From Neisseriaceae bacterium (GTDB lineage: Bacteria > Pseudomonadota > Gammaproteobacteria > Burkholderiales > Neisseriaceae): DNA of 5,396 nucleotides. The stretch is taken from contig JAFWUA010000107.1 of NCBI GenBank assembly GCA_017518785.1, forward strand, positions 1 to 5,396, in the 5' to 3' direction. The notes below the pieces were generated by a model. The model did no database searches. It was not told where the DNA came from and saw only the letters and a program-made list of their open reading frames with translations. The number at the start of each line of letters is the position of its first letter. The stretch's first letter is position 1. A program made the translations under genes and the position numbers. Shown piece after piece: positions 1 to 5,396 of this stretch.

Positions 1-6
1 ATCATT

Positions 7-89
7 CGTCATTCTGAACGTAGCGAAAAATTTCCTTGTAAAACAACAAGTTGAGATTCTTCGTTTTTTGCGGAAAATTCAGAATGACG
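7..89. repeat. Palindromic intergenic repeat, copy A
   Basis: The ends are a perfect 12-base inverted repeat: CGTCATTCTGAA at 7-18 and TTCAGAATGACG at 78-89. The interior has the wording (GTAGCGAA..., GATTCTTCG) typical of the widespread 'CGTCATTCTGAGCGTAGCGAAGAATC' intergenic palindromes found in several bacterial groups. A related copy lies at 193-278. No protein is encoded. The element would form a long hairpin if transcribed. Its mobility and function are not visible from the sequence. Confidence 0.8.
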
Positions 90-112
90 GTTTTGCAGGG
101 GTCTCTAACTAT
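88..112 (+). repeat. GTTTTGCAGGAGTCTC-type tag, copy 1
   Basis: The stretch GGTTTTGCAGGGGTCTC, followed by TAACTAT, directly follows hairpin element A. It is a direct-orientation copy of the tag also seen at 275-292, 404-420 and, more diverged, 451-475; an inverted copy lies at 162-179. The diverged copy at 451 is also followed by TAACTAT, so the repeated unit extends past the tag. Confidence 0.6.
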
Positions 113-130
113 GAATAAAAAAATCAACCT

Positions 131-157
131 GCCGTATGCTGGGTCGAAAGACTCATC
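131..157 (-). repeat. GGTGGGTC/GACCCACC hairpin repeat, degenerate copy
   Basis: This 27-base stretch matches the reverse complement of 358-384 at 24 of 27 positions, sharing GCCGTATG and GGGTCGAAAGAC. The substitutions weaken the hairpin here, so this looks like a decayed copy of the intact element at 357-384. Confidence 0.6.
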
Positions 158-161
158 AAAA

Positions 162-292
162 GAGACTCATGCAAAACTCGATTTTTTCTATTACTCGTCA
201 TTTTGAGCGTAGCGAAGAATATTTATAAACAATAAGTTAGATTCTTCATTTCACTTCGTGAAATTCAGAATGACGAGTTTTGCAGGAGTCTC
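162..292. mobile_element. MITE-like element with terminal inverted repeats
   Basis: The left end GAGACTCATGCAAAACTCG (162-180) is the reverse complement of the right end at 274-292 apart from one base (A versus C at the eighth position). The roughly 131 bp enclosed contain the hairpin repeat at 193-278 and no ORF. A short non-coding segment with long inverted ends fits a miniature inverted-repeat element or a composite of repeat units. No transposase gene and no clear target-site duplication is visible, so mobility is inferred. Confidence 0.45.
193..278. repeat. Palindromic intergenic repeat, copy B
   Basis: ACTCGTCATTTTGA (193-206) pairs with the right end TCAGAATGACGAGT (265-278) with one G-T type mismatch. 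Inside, GAAGAAT (214-220) pairs with ATTCTTC (241-247), and ATTTCAC/GTGAAAT (248-254/258-264) form a perfect 7-bp hairpin with a TTC loop. The result is a multi-armed fold. It is the same family as the copy at 7-89, but the interiors are quite different. Confidence 0.75.
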
Positions 293-337
293 CAAAATGT
301 TAATAATTACAAGCATTTGAATTTTAATTATTTTTAT

Positions 338-355
338 CTCGACCTATCAGTCGAG
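338..355. repeat. Small hairpin CTCGAC/GTCGAG
   Basis: CTCGAC (338-343) and GTCGAG (350-355) form a 6-bp stem with a 6-base loop directly before the larger hairpin at 357-378. The two are probably arms of one repeat unit. No T-run follows, so it is not called a terminator. Confidence 0.4.
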
Positions 356-356
356 T

Positions 357-384
357 TGGTGGGTCTTTCGACCCACCATACGGC
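357..384. repeat. GGTGGGTC/GACCCACC hairpin repeat, intact copy
   Basis: TGGTGGGTC (357-365) and GACCCACCA (370-378) make a perfect 9-bp stem with the loop TTTC, followed by TACGGC. A degenerate, inverted copy lies at 131-157. Similar GGTGGGTC hairpins are common dispersed intergenic repeats in several bacteria. There is no T-tract typical of an intrinsic terminator. Confidence 0.65.
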
Positions 385-403
385 GTTTCATTTTTAAATA
401 GTA

Positions 404-420
404 GGTTTTGCAGGAGTTTC
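404..420 (+). repeat. GTTTTGCAGGAGTCTC-type tag, copy 3
   Basis: GGTTTTGCAGGAGTTTC differs by one base from the tag GGTTTTGCAGGAGTCTC. It lies just downstream of the hairpin at 357-384, as copies 1 and 2 lie just downstream of the hairpin elements at 7-89 and 193-278. This suggests the tag forms the recurrent right end of several otherwise different repeat modules. Confidence 0.55.
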
Positions 421-450
421 AATCAATGAAAAACCTTTTTAAAAACATTT

Positions 451-475
451 GAGTTTCGCATGAGTACCTAACTAT
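451..475 (+). repeat. GTTTTGCAGGAGTCTC-type tag, diverged copy 4
   Basis: GAGTTTCGCATGAGTACC, followed by TAACTAT, resembles the tag with several substitutions and shares its downstream TAACTAT with the copy at 88-112. This is the last repeat remnant before the tRNA promoter. Confidence 0.4.
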
Positions 476-519
476 ATAAAATTACGCAATTTTTGCAATT
501 AGCTAACCAGCATAACACC

Positions 520-548
520 TTGACAATAGTAGGATAAAAGCGTAAATT
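520..548 (+). promoter_or_regulatory. Probable sigma70 promoter of the tRNA transcript
   Basis: A perfect -35 box TTGACA (520-525) is followed after 17 bases by TAAATT (543-548), a 4-of-6 match to TATAAT. The next bases, GTGCGGTC, are GC-rich in an otherwise AT-rich stretch. A GC-rich discriminator between the -10 box and the start site is typical of stable-RNA promoters under stringent (ppGpp) control. Transcription would start near 555, about 40 bases before tRNA-Glu. It is the only strong candidate before the tRNAs and probably also drives aroA. Confidence 0.6.
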
Positions 549-594
549 GTGCGGTCTTTTTTAATAGAGATTAAAGATATTTTTCTTACAAAAT

Positions 595-670
595 GCTCCC
601 ATCGTCTAGAGGCCTAGGACATCGCCCTTTCACGGCGGCAACCGGGGTTCGAATCCCCGTGGGAGTGCCA
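595..670 (+). tRNA. tRNA-Glu (anticodon UUC)
   Basis: A 76-base cloverleaf with encoded CCA end. The anticodon loop CTTTCAC (627-633) carries TTC at 629-631, on a 5-bp stem 622-626/634-638. The T arm is CCGGGGTTCGAATCCCCG-like, and the D-arm and anticodon region closely match known bacterial tRNA-Glu. The acceptor stem GCTCCCA/TGGGAGT pairs fully except that the first pair is G1-U72 rather than the usual G-C. It decodes GAA and GAG, and tRNA-Glu also feeds tetrapyrrole synthesis where the C5 pathway is used. It lies 15 bases before tRNA-Pro. Confidence 0.97.
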
Positions 671-685
671 TTTCAATTTAATTGT

Positions 686-762
686 CGGAGTGTAGCGCAG
701 TCCGGTAGCGCACCTCGTTCGGGACGAGGGGGTCGAAGGTTCGAATCCTTTCACTCCGACCA
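686..762 (+). tRNA. tRNA-Pro (anticodon CGG)
   Basis: A 77-base cloverleaf with encoded CCA. The acceptor CGGAGTG pairs with CACTCCG, starting with the C1-G72 pair characteristic of bacterial tRNA-Pro. The anticodon loop TTCGGGA (718-724) carries CGG at 720-722 on the stem CCTCG/CGAGG. The sequence resembles E. coli proK. It reads CCG codons. It lies directly upstream of aroA with no terminator between, so the tRNA pair and aroA are probably transcribed together and separated by tRNA 3'-end processing. Confidence 0.97.
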
Positions 763-778
763 CCGCTAAACGATAAAC

Positions 779-2071
779 ATGAACGAATCATTGTACCTTG
801 CACCCAAACAAACTCATACCGGAACTATTTCTCTGCCAGGTTCTAAAAGCATTAGTAATCGCATTTTATTGCTATCTGCATTGTCTAATCAAACCTGTCA
901 TATTAAACGTTTATTAGATTCTGATGATACACAACGTATGCGTGAAGCTTTATCTTTATTGGGTGTATCTATGATAGAACATGCTGCTGATGAAATAACT
1001 GTACAAGGTTGTGGTGGACGTTTTCCGGCAGACTCTGCACAATTATTTTTGGGTAATGCTGGCACGGCATTCCGTCCTTTGACGGCAGTTTTAGCCCTGA
1101 TGAATGGCAGTTATCAATTATCAGGTGTTGCACGCATGCACGAGCGACCGATTGGCGATTTAGTTGATGCCTTGTGTCAAGTTGGGGCAGATATTAAATA
1201 TTTACAAAACAAAGGTTACCCACCGTTACAAATAAATGCTTTTAAGGATAATTTGCATCGAACACTATCGGTAAAAGGTGATGTATCCAGTCAATTTTTA
1301 AGTGCTTTGCTGATGGCACTACCACTTACAAAACAAGCGTATACCATTAATGTGGAAGGAGAATTAATTTCCAAGCCATATATAGACATCACCTTAAATT
1401 TAATAAAACGTTTTGGAATTGAAATCAAAAATCAAAACTATTGTTCATTTAGTCTGCCGGAAAATGCTGTTTATAGTGCACCGGCAGTGTTTAATATTGA
1501 AGGTGATGCCTCCGGTGCATCTTACTTTTTTGCTATGGGTTTATTAGGCAATGCACCAATCACTGTTGATGGTATTGATAATAATAGCATTCAAGGAGAT
1601 ATTGCTTTTGTTGAAATTATGGAGCAGTTGGGGGCAAAAGTTATTTGGGGTGATGGTTTCGTTACCATTAGTCCTCCGGATAGCCGACAGATTCCTGTTT
1701 TCGATATTGATGCTAATCATATTCCAGATGCAGCTATGACTTTGGCGATTATTGCTTTGGCAACCAATGGCACTTCTCATATTCGCAATATAGCCAGCTG
1801 GCGTGTAAAAGAAACTGACCGAATTGAGGCTATGAGTTGTGAACTTCGTAAATTAGGTGCAATTGTCGAAAATGGCGATGATTACATCAGCATCAAAGCT
1901 CCGTCTCAACTTAAAGCAAATGTTGCTATCGATACATACGATGATCATCGTATGGCAATGTGTTTTTCTTTGGTAAGTCTATTGGGGGTGCCTGTTATTA
2001 TTAACGACCCTAAATGTGTCAATAAAACCTTTCCTGACTATTTTTCGCTATTTTCATCGCTAACTGATTAA
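779..2071 (+). CDS. aroA: 3-phosphoshikimate 1-carboxyvinyltransferase (EPSP synthase)
   Basis: AroA transfers the enolpyruvyl group of PEP to shikimate-3-phosphate, a late step of the cytoplasmic shikimate pathway and the target of glyphosate. The 430 residues match the usual length. Class I motifs are in order: LPGSKSISNR (19-28, with K23, S24 and R28), LGNAGTAFRP (91-100), MHERPIGD (120-127, R123), SSQFLSALL (170-178), SKPYIDIT (198-205), HIPDAAM (314-320, catalytic D317), WRVKETDR (341-348, catalytic E345 and R348), YDDHRMAM (387-394) and K416 in the C-terminal CVNKTFPDY. The glyphosate loop keeps the sensitive-type Gly and Pro (G95, P100). The ATG at 779 aligns with family N-termini, but only 16 bases separate it from the tRNA-Pro CCA and no Shine-Dalgarno sequence is visible. 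Two exact copies of the DUS-like word lie inside the gene. The motifs favour a betaproteobacterial origin. Confidence 0.98.
   Translation: MNESLYLAPKQTHTGTISLPGSKSISNRILLLSALSNQTCHIKRLLDSDDTQRMREALSLLGVSMIEHAADEITVQGCGGRFPADSAQLFLGNAGTAFRPLTAVLALMNGSYQLSGVARMHERPIGDLVDALCQVGADIKYLQNKGYPPLQINAFKDNLHRTLSVKGDVSSQFLSALLMALPLTKQAYTINVEGELISKPYIDITLNLIKRFGIEIKNQNYCSFSLPENAVYSAPAVFNIEGDASGASYFFAMGLLGNAPITVDGIDNNSIQGDIAFVEIMEQLGAKVIWGDGFVTISPPDSRQIPVFDIDANHIPDAAMTLAIIALATNGTSHIRNIASWRVKETDRIEAMSCELRKLGAIVENGDDYISIKAPSQLKANVAIDTYDDHRMAMCFSLVSLLGVPVIINDPKCVNKTFPDYFSLFSSLTD
1023..1034 (-). repeat. DUS-like 12-mer, exact copy 1
   Basis: TTCCGGCAGACT is the reverse complement of AGTCTGCCGGAA. It lies within aroA, encoding part of FPADS, and is followed on its own strand by AA, as in two of the other exact copies. 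Confidence 0.7.
1451..1462 (+). repeat. DUS-like 12-mer, exact copy 2
   Basis: An exact AGTCTGCCGGAA inside aroA, read as SLPEN. It is preceded by T and followed by A, as in most copies. A partial match sharing CCGGCAG lies 18 bases further on, at 1481-1487. Confidence 0.7.
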
Positions 2072-2075
2072 AGGG
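2071..2075 (+). promoter_or_regulatory. Ribosome binding site of the macrodomain gene
   Basis: AAGGG overlaps the last base of the aroA stop codon and lies 6 bases before the ATG at 2082. This fixes the start and shows tight coupling to aroA. Confidence 0.7.
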
Positions 2076-2081
2076 ATATTT

Positions 2082-2588
2082 ATGAATCAAAATATTGAAT
2101 TTGATATTGGTGATATTACGAGATTAGATGTTGATGCAATTGTAAATGCGGCAAATAAAACATTGTTAGGCGGTGGTGGCGTTGATGGTGCAATTCATCG
2201 TGCGGCAGGACCTTTACTTTTAGAAGAATGTAAAAAATTGAATGGTTGCCAAACATCTGAAGCCAAAATTACCAAAGGATACAATCTTATCGCACGTCAT
2301 GTAATTCATACCGTAGGTCCTGTATACAGCGGAAAGAAAAGTGATGCAGTAAATTTGGCAAATTGTTATCTCAATTCTCTTAATTTAGCACGCGAAAATA
2401 AAATTCATAGTATTGCGTTTCCTGCGATTTCAACTGGTGTTTATGGTTATCCTAAAAAAGATGCTGCCAAAATTGCGATTGATACTATCAATAAATGGTT
2501 TTATGACAATCTTAATTATGAAATAAAAGTAATAATGTCTTGTTTTAATCAGGAAATGTATGATATTTACATGGAAGTTTTAAGTTAA
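2082..2588 (+). CDS. Macrodomain protein, YmdB/MacroD-like (O-acetyl-ADP-ribose deacetylase family)
   Basis: A single cytoplasmic macrodomain of 168 residues, the usual size for stand-alone bacterial members, with no signal peptide or membrane segment. Motifs follow the MacroD/YmdB pattern: GDIT (10-13), the VNAAN loop (21-25) with N25, GGGGVDGAIHRAAGP (30-44) with catalytic D35, HTVGP (76-80), and the phosphate-binding FPAISTGVYGYP (113-124). Family members hydrolyse O-acetyl-ADP-ribose and remove mono-ADP-ribose from acidic residues; E. coli YmdB also inhibits RNase III. The conserved N25 and D35 suggest an active hydrolase; the substrate here is unknown. The gene lies 10 bases after aroA, with a Shine-Dalgarno sequence overlapping the aroA stop, and 19 bases before recG, so it is probably co-transcribed. 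No ADP-ribosyltransferase gene is adjacent, which argues against a DarTG-type toxin-antitoxin pair. Confidence 0.93.
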   Translation: MNQNIEFDIGDITRLDVDAIVNAANKTLLGGGGVDGAIHRAAGPLLLEECKKLNGCQTSEAKITKGYNLIARHVIHTVGPVYSGKKSDAVNLANCYLNSLNLARENKIHSIAFPAISTGVYGYPKKDAAKIAIDTINKWFYDNLNYEIKVIMSCFNQEMYDIYMEVLS

Positions 2589-2607
2589 GTTTCATATTAA
2601 TGACAAG

Positions 2608-4650
2608 ATGATAAATGAACAACAACGTGCATTATTAAAAATATCCCCCACGATGGCAGAGAAGTTAGCAAAACTTAATCTGAAAACAGAGTGGGATTTA
2701 GTATTGCACTTACCCTTGCGTTACGAAGATGAAACTCATTTAACTCCAATGGCAGATATGCGGATTGGAGAACAGTGTATGGTGGCAGGGGAGGTTATAC
2801 ATCAAGAAGTGATTATTCGTAATCGCCGTCAATTAGTGGTGCAACTTAAAGGTGATGGCAGTCATATTTTATTTTTACGTTTTATTCATTTTTATCCAAG
2901 TCAGCAAAAGCAATTGGAGGTTGGTAAAAAAGTTCATGTAGTAGGTGAGATCAGGTCTGGATTTTGGGGTATGGAAATGATACACCCCAAAGTTTATGAT
3001 GCCCAAAAAAAGTCCTTATCCGAAACCTTGACCCCAATTTATCCCACCGTATCAGGATTAAATCAAAGTACTTTACGCAGAATAATTGGTAGTGCATTAG
3101 AACAAATAGATTTACAAGATAGTCTGCCGGAAACAATTATAAATAAATTAAACTTGCCATCTTTTGCAGATGCAGTGCGTCTATTACATGCTCCACCTCC
3201 TGAATATTCACAAGCACAATTAAATAACGGCTCATTTCCTGCATGGCAAAGATTAAAATTTGACGAACTATTGGCACAACAATTATCCATGCAGTTAGCA
3301 CGTAAAATGAGAGTTGCATCTTCTGCCATTCCGTTGAGTGGTGATGGTTCTTTGTGCAATCAATTGTTAAATCAACTACCATTTTCACTTACCCCTGCCC
3401 AAGAGAAATGTTATCGTGAAATTAAAAATGATATGAGCCAATCTCACCCTATGCACCGTCTTTTGCAAGGAGATGTTGGTTCAGGCAAGACAATAGTAGC
3501 AACTCTGTCAGGACTAATAGCATTAGAAGCAGGTTTCCAAGTAGCCATGATGGCACCCACTGAAATTTTGGCAGAACAACATTACAACAAACTCTTACAA
3601 TGGTTAAACCCATTGAATATACCTGTTGTACATCTTTCCGGCAGTCTCAAAAAGAAAGAAAAAGAACAAATCAAACAAGCAATATCAAATGGAGAAGCAA
3701 GATTTATTGTTGGAACTCATGCACTATTTCAAGATGATGTAGTTTTTGAAAATTTAGGCTTGGCTATTGTCGATGAACAACATCGTTTTGGTGTGGCTCA
3801 ACGTTTAGCATTAAAAAATAAGGGTCAAAGCATTCATCAATTAATGATGTCTGCTACCCCAATTCCGCGTACTTTGGCAATGAGTTTTTTTGCGGATTTA
3901 GATGTATCAGTGATTGATAGCTTACCTCCGAATAGAAGTCCGATAACAACACGCTTAATAAACAGCGTTCGCCGTAACGAAGTGGAGCGTTATGTAAGAA
4001 AAATTGTGGAAGATGGCAGACAAGCATACTGGGTGTGTCCTCTAATCGAAGAGTCTGAAACCTTGCAATTGAAAACAGCTACCGAAACTTTTAATACATT
4101 ACAGCAAACGTTTCCAGAATTATCCGTAGGATTAGTTCACGGCAGAATGAAACCAATAGAAAAAGCCGAAGTAATGAATCAATTTGTTTCAGGCAGACTA
4201 TCCATATTAGTTGCAACTACGGTAATTGAAGTAGGAGTTGATGTTCCCAATGCAGCCCTGATGGTTATCGAACATGCAGAACGCATGGGCTTATCGCAAC
4301 TTCATCAATTAAGAGGACGCATTGGAAGAGGAGGAGGAAAAAGTACCTGCGTATTGATGTTTGCAGAACCATTAAGCGAGATTGCCAAAGCTCGCTTAAA
4401 AATAATCTATGAAAATACAGATGGTTTTGAAATTGCAAGGCAAGATTTGAACTTGCGAGGTCCAGGTGAATTTTTAGGTTCAAGACAAAGTGGAGTACCA
4501 TTATTGCGTTTTGCTAATTTGCAAGAAGATTTGCATTTATTGGAATCTGCACGTAACTGTGCTGCACAAATGATTAGAGAAAATTCTAAATATATTCAAA
4601 CTCATCTGATGCGTTGGTTGCCACATCGAGAAGAATATTTAAGTGTTTAA
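2608..4650 (+). CDS. recG: ATP-dependent DNA helicase RecG
   Basis: RecG is a superfamily 2 double-strand DNA translocase that remodels stalled replication forks and migrates Holliday junction branches. The 680 residues are near the E. coli length of 693. An N-terminal wedge/OB region includes HLPLRYED (34-41) and GEVIHQEVIIRNRRQ (61-75). Helicase motifs follow: Walker A GDVGSGKT (288-295), MAPTEILAEQH (315-325), DEQHRFG (389-395), SATPIPRTLAM (415-425), LVHGRMKP (509-516), ATTVIEVGVDVPNA (536-549) and QLRGRIGRG (567-575). The C-terminal TRG-type segment GPGEFLGSRQ (618-627) is intact. The ATG at 2608 gives the expected N-terminus, although no strong Shine-Dalgarno sequence precedes it; a three-codon ORF (2600-2611) ends on the start codon. 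The gene carries one exact and one near copy of the DUS-like word. It ends 11 bases before a hairpin at 4662. Confidence 0.98.
   Translation: MINEQQRALLKISPTMAEKLAKLNLKTEWDLVLHLPLRYEDETHLTPMADMRIGEQCMVAGEVIHQEVIIRNRRQLVVQLKGDGSHILFLRFIHFYPSQQKQLEVGKKVHVVGEIRSGFWGMEMIHPKVYDAQKKSLSETLTPIYPTVSGLNQSTLRRIIGSALEQIDLQDSLPETIINKLNLPSFADAVRLLHAPPPEYSQAQLNNGSFPAWQRLKFDELLAQQLSMQLARKMRVASSAIPLSGDGSLCNQLLNQLPFSLTPAQEKCYREIKNDMSQSHPMHRLLQGDVGSGKTIVATLSGLIALEAGFQVAMMAPTEILAEQHYNKLLQWLNPLNIPVVHLSGSLKKKEKEQIKQAISNGEARFIVGTHALFQDDVVFENLGLAIVDEQHRFGVAQRLALKNKGQSIHQLMMSATPIPRTLAMSFFADLDVSVIDSLPPNRSPITTRLINSVRRNEVERYVRKIVEDGRQAYWVCPLIEESETLQLKTATETFNTLQQTFPELSVGLVHGRMKPIEKAEVMNQFVSGRLSILVATTVIEVGVDVPNAALMVIEHAERMGLSQLHQLRGRIGRGGGKSTCVLMFAEPLSEIAKARLKIIYENTDGFEIARQDLNLRGPGEFLGSRQSGVPLLRFANLQEDLHLLESARNCAAQMIRENSKYIQTHLMRWLPHREEYLSV
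3121..3132 (+). repeat. DUS-like 12-mer, exact copy 3
   Basis: An exact AGTCTGCCGGAA inside recG, read as SLPET in the same frame as the aroA copy at 1451. It is preceded by T and followed by A. It falls in the poorly conserved linker between the wedge and helicase domains, where an uptake word would cost little. Confidence 0.7.
3636..3647 (-). repeat. DUS-like 12-mer, near copy (11 of 12)
   Basis: TTCCGGCAGTCT differs from the reverse-complement word TTCCGGCAGACT at one base. It lies in recG in the segment LSGSL. It could be a degenerate uptake word or chance. Confidence 0.45.
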
Positions 4651-4661
4651 CGCATAAAAAA

Positions 4662-4682
4662 AAGCCCTTATAAAAAGGGCTT
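4662..4682. terminator. Hairpin after recG, probable intrinsic terminator
   Basis: AAGCCCTT (4662-4669) and AAGGGCTT (4675-4682) form a perfect 8-bp stem with a 5-base loop, 11 bases after the recG stop. On the plus strand only TTAATAT follows, a weak U-tract. On the minus strand the stem is followed by eight consecutive U (complement of A4656-4663), a much better terminator. It may act in both directions, with the stronger action on leftward transcripts. Confidence 0.65.
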
Positions 4683-4696
4683 AATATACTCTATAC

Positions 4697-4703
4697 AAAG
4701 GAG
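4697..4703 (+). promoter_or_regulatory. Strong Shine-Dalgarno sequence before the mini-ORF
   Basis: AAAGGAG lies 5 bases before the ATG at 4709. It is the best ribosome binding site in the window, better than those of aroA, the macrodomain gene or recG. A -10-like TATACT lies at 4685-4690, but no convincing -35 box goes with it. Confidence 0.55.
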
Positions 4704-4708
4704 AAAAA

Positions 4709-4759
4709 ATGAGAAGAAACAATATGTTGATCAAACAATGCTGTCTTCACAACATGTGA
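4709..4759 (+). CDS. Possible 16-residue orphan peptide, function unknown
   Basis: An ATG with AAAGGAG at ideal spacing opens a 16-codon ORF, MRRNNMLIKQCCLHNM, ending in TGA. The peptide is basic at the N-terminus (RR, K), has a Cys-Cys pair at residues 11-12 and a His at 14, and no membrane segment. The ORF lies between the hairpin at 4662-4682 and the DUS-like terminator at 4814-4863, so a short transcript of about 150-180 bases could carry only this peptide. No plus-strand gene follows, so a classic attenuator leader is not supported unless it has been separated from its gene. I do not recognise it. The evidence is the ribosome binding site alone, and the ORF is short enough to arise by chance. 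Confidence 0.35.
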   Translation: MRRNNMLIKQCCLHNM

Positions 4760-4817
4760 TTAATCATACTCTAAAATTTACAAAATTGCAAGAAAATATT
4801 CCACAAAATAAGTAAAT

Positions 4818-4829
4818 AGTCTGCCGGAA
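4818..4829 (+). repeat. DUS-like 12-mer, exact copy 4 (left arm)
   Basis: An exact AGTCTGCCGGAA forming the left arm of the terminator hairpin, preceded by T and followed by A. Confidence 0.75.
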
Positions 4830-4847
4830 AGATAATACTAAAAACTT

Positions 4848-4859
4848 TTCCGGCAGACT
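4848..4859 (-). repeat. DUS-like 12-mer, exact copy 5 (right arm)
   Basis: An exact inverted copy forming the right arm of the terminator hairpin, 18 bases after the left copy. Confidence 0.75.
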
Positions 4860-4888
4860 ATTTTTACAATAATAATTTGATAAATAAA

Positions 4889-5396
4889 TTAAACTTTACG
4901 TTTTTTAATCGCTTGTGATAAACGCTCTAACACTTTTTCAGTTGTTTCCCAACCGATACAAGCATCAGTAATACTTTGTCCGTATACAATAGGTTTATCT
5001 TGGCGACCTTCGACTATATTACTTTCAATCATCACACCCATGATATTTTGTTCGCCTTGTTCGATTTGTTGTGCCACATCTTCTGCCACTTCTGGCTGAC
5101 GACTAAAATCCTTACGACTATTGGCATGGCTCAAATCAATCATCACTCTGTGTCCTGCAAAACCGGCTTTATTAAGTTGTTCTACCGCATTGTTAACATG
5201 TTCTGCCGAGTAATTAGGTTCTTTGCCACCACGCAAAATAATATGGCAATCAGGATTGCCTTCGGTAGCAACAATAGCCGAATGTCCAGCTTTTGTAACT
5301 GATAAAAAGTGATGAGGGTGGATAGCTGCACCAATAGCATCAATGGCTATTTTCAAATTACCATCAGTACTATTATTGTAGCATTCATGCTTCCAA
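4889..5396 (-). CDS. aroG: 3-deoxy-7-phosphoheptulonate synthase (DAHP synthase), AroG type, C-terminal part
   Basis: DAHP synthase condenses PEP with erythrose-4-phosphate, the first and feedback-controlled step of the shikimate pathway. The visible 168 codons cover roughly the C-terminal half of a class I (AroF/G/H) enzyme, normally about 350 residues; the start lies beyond the window. Counting from the leucine encoded at 5354-5356 as residue 1, conserved active-site residues are R42 in LRGGKEPNY (E. coli R234), H77 in LSHANS (H268), E111 in MIESNIVEG (E302) and D131 in ITDACIGW (D326). The TTG at 5354-5356 is not the start, because homology (STDG) continues upstream. Further upstream the family's near-invariant VGFKNGTDG motif reads ECYNNSTDG, lacking the PEP-binding lysine (E. 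coli K186). This may mean gene decay, a chimeric or poor sequence end, or a divergent paralogue. Which aromatic amino acid inhibits it cannot be told without the N-terminus. The gene converges on recG. Confidence 0.9.
   Translation of the reverse strand, partial: WKHECYNNSTDGNLKIAIDAIGAAIHPHHFLSVTKAGHSAIVATEGNPDCHIILRGGKEPNYSAEHVNNAVEQLNKAGFAGHRVMIDLSHANSRKDFSRQPEVAEDVAQQIEQGEQNIMGVMIESNIVEGRQDKPIVYGQSITDACIGWETTEKVLERLSQAIKKRKV

Larger units (their letters stand above)
4814..4863. terminator. Bidirectional terminator made of inverted DUS-like words
   Basis: A perfect 17-bp stem (4814-4830 with 4847-4863) and a 16-base loop. Each arm contains the complete word AGTCTGCCGGAA (4818-4829 and, inverted, 4848-4859). 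T4861-4865 follows on the plus strand, and an AT-rich tract rich in U follows on the minus strand. It lies between convergent recG (or the mini-ORF) and aroG, 25 bases after the aroG stop codon, so it can end transcripts from both sides. Paired uptake sequences serving as terminators are well known in Neisseria. Confidence 0.85.

Overview
The window looks like chromosomal DNA from an AT-rich member of the Betaproteobacteria, most likely Neisseriaceae or a close relative. Three signs point that way. The AroA protein has beta-type motifs (FLGNAGTAFRPL, DTYDDHRMAMCFSLVSL, INDPKCVNKTFPDYF). The tRNA, aroA and recG genes are compact housekeeping genes. A 12-base word, AGTCTGCCGGAA, occurs five times exactly in 5.4 kb on both strands, including once as an inverted pair forming a terminator. 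That is how DNA uptake sequences (DUS) behave in Neisseriaceae, but the word matches none of the DUS dialects I recall. The genus cannot be named from the sequence alone.

Layout. Positions 1-594 are non-coding and repeat-rich: two hairpin elements of the CGTCATTCTGA...TTCAGAATGACG type (7-89, 193-278), the second nested in a roughly 131 bp element with imperfect terminal inverted repeats (162-292); several copies of a GAGTTTTGCAGGAGTCTC-like tag; two inverted copies of a GGTGGGTC/GACCCACC hairpin repeat; then a sigma70-like promoter at 520-548. Positions 595-762 hold tRNA-Glu(UUC) and tRNA-Pro(CGG). Positions 779-4650 hold aroA (EPSP synthase), a YmdB/MacroD-like macrodomain gene and recG (branch-migration helicase), all on the plus strand with 10-19 base gaps, so probably one transcription unit that may also carry the tRNAs. 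Positions 4651-4888 are intergenic, with an A-flanked hairpin, a 16-codon orphan ORF behind a strong Shine-Dalgarno sequence, and the inverted-repeat DUS-like terminator. Positions 4889-5396 carry the 3' part of a converging minus-strand DAHP synthase gene (aroG type), cut by the window edge.

Function. AroG and AroA catalyse the first and a late (EPSP-forming) step of the shikimate pathway but lie on opposite strands and are not one operon. RecG is DNA repair/recombination; the macrodomain protein probably removes ADP-ribose-type modifications. Neither has an obvious link to aromatic biosynthesis.

The observations most worth pursuing are the possible new DUS dialect, the orphan mini-ORF between two hairpins, and the loss of a near-invariant DAHP synthase motif in the last 40 bases.
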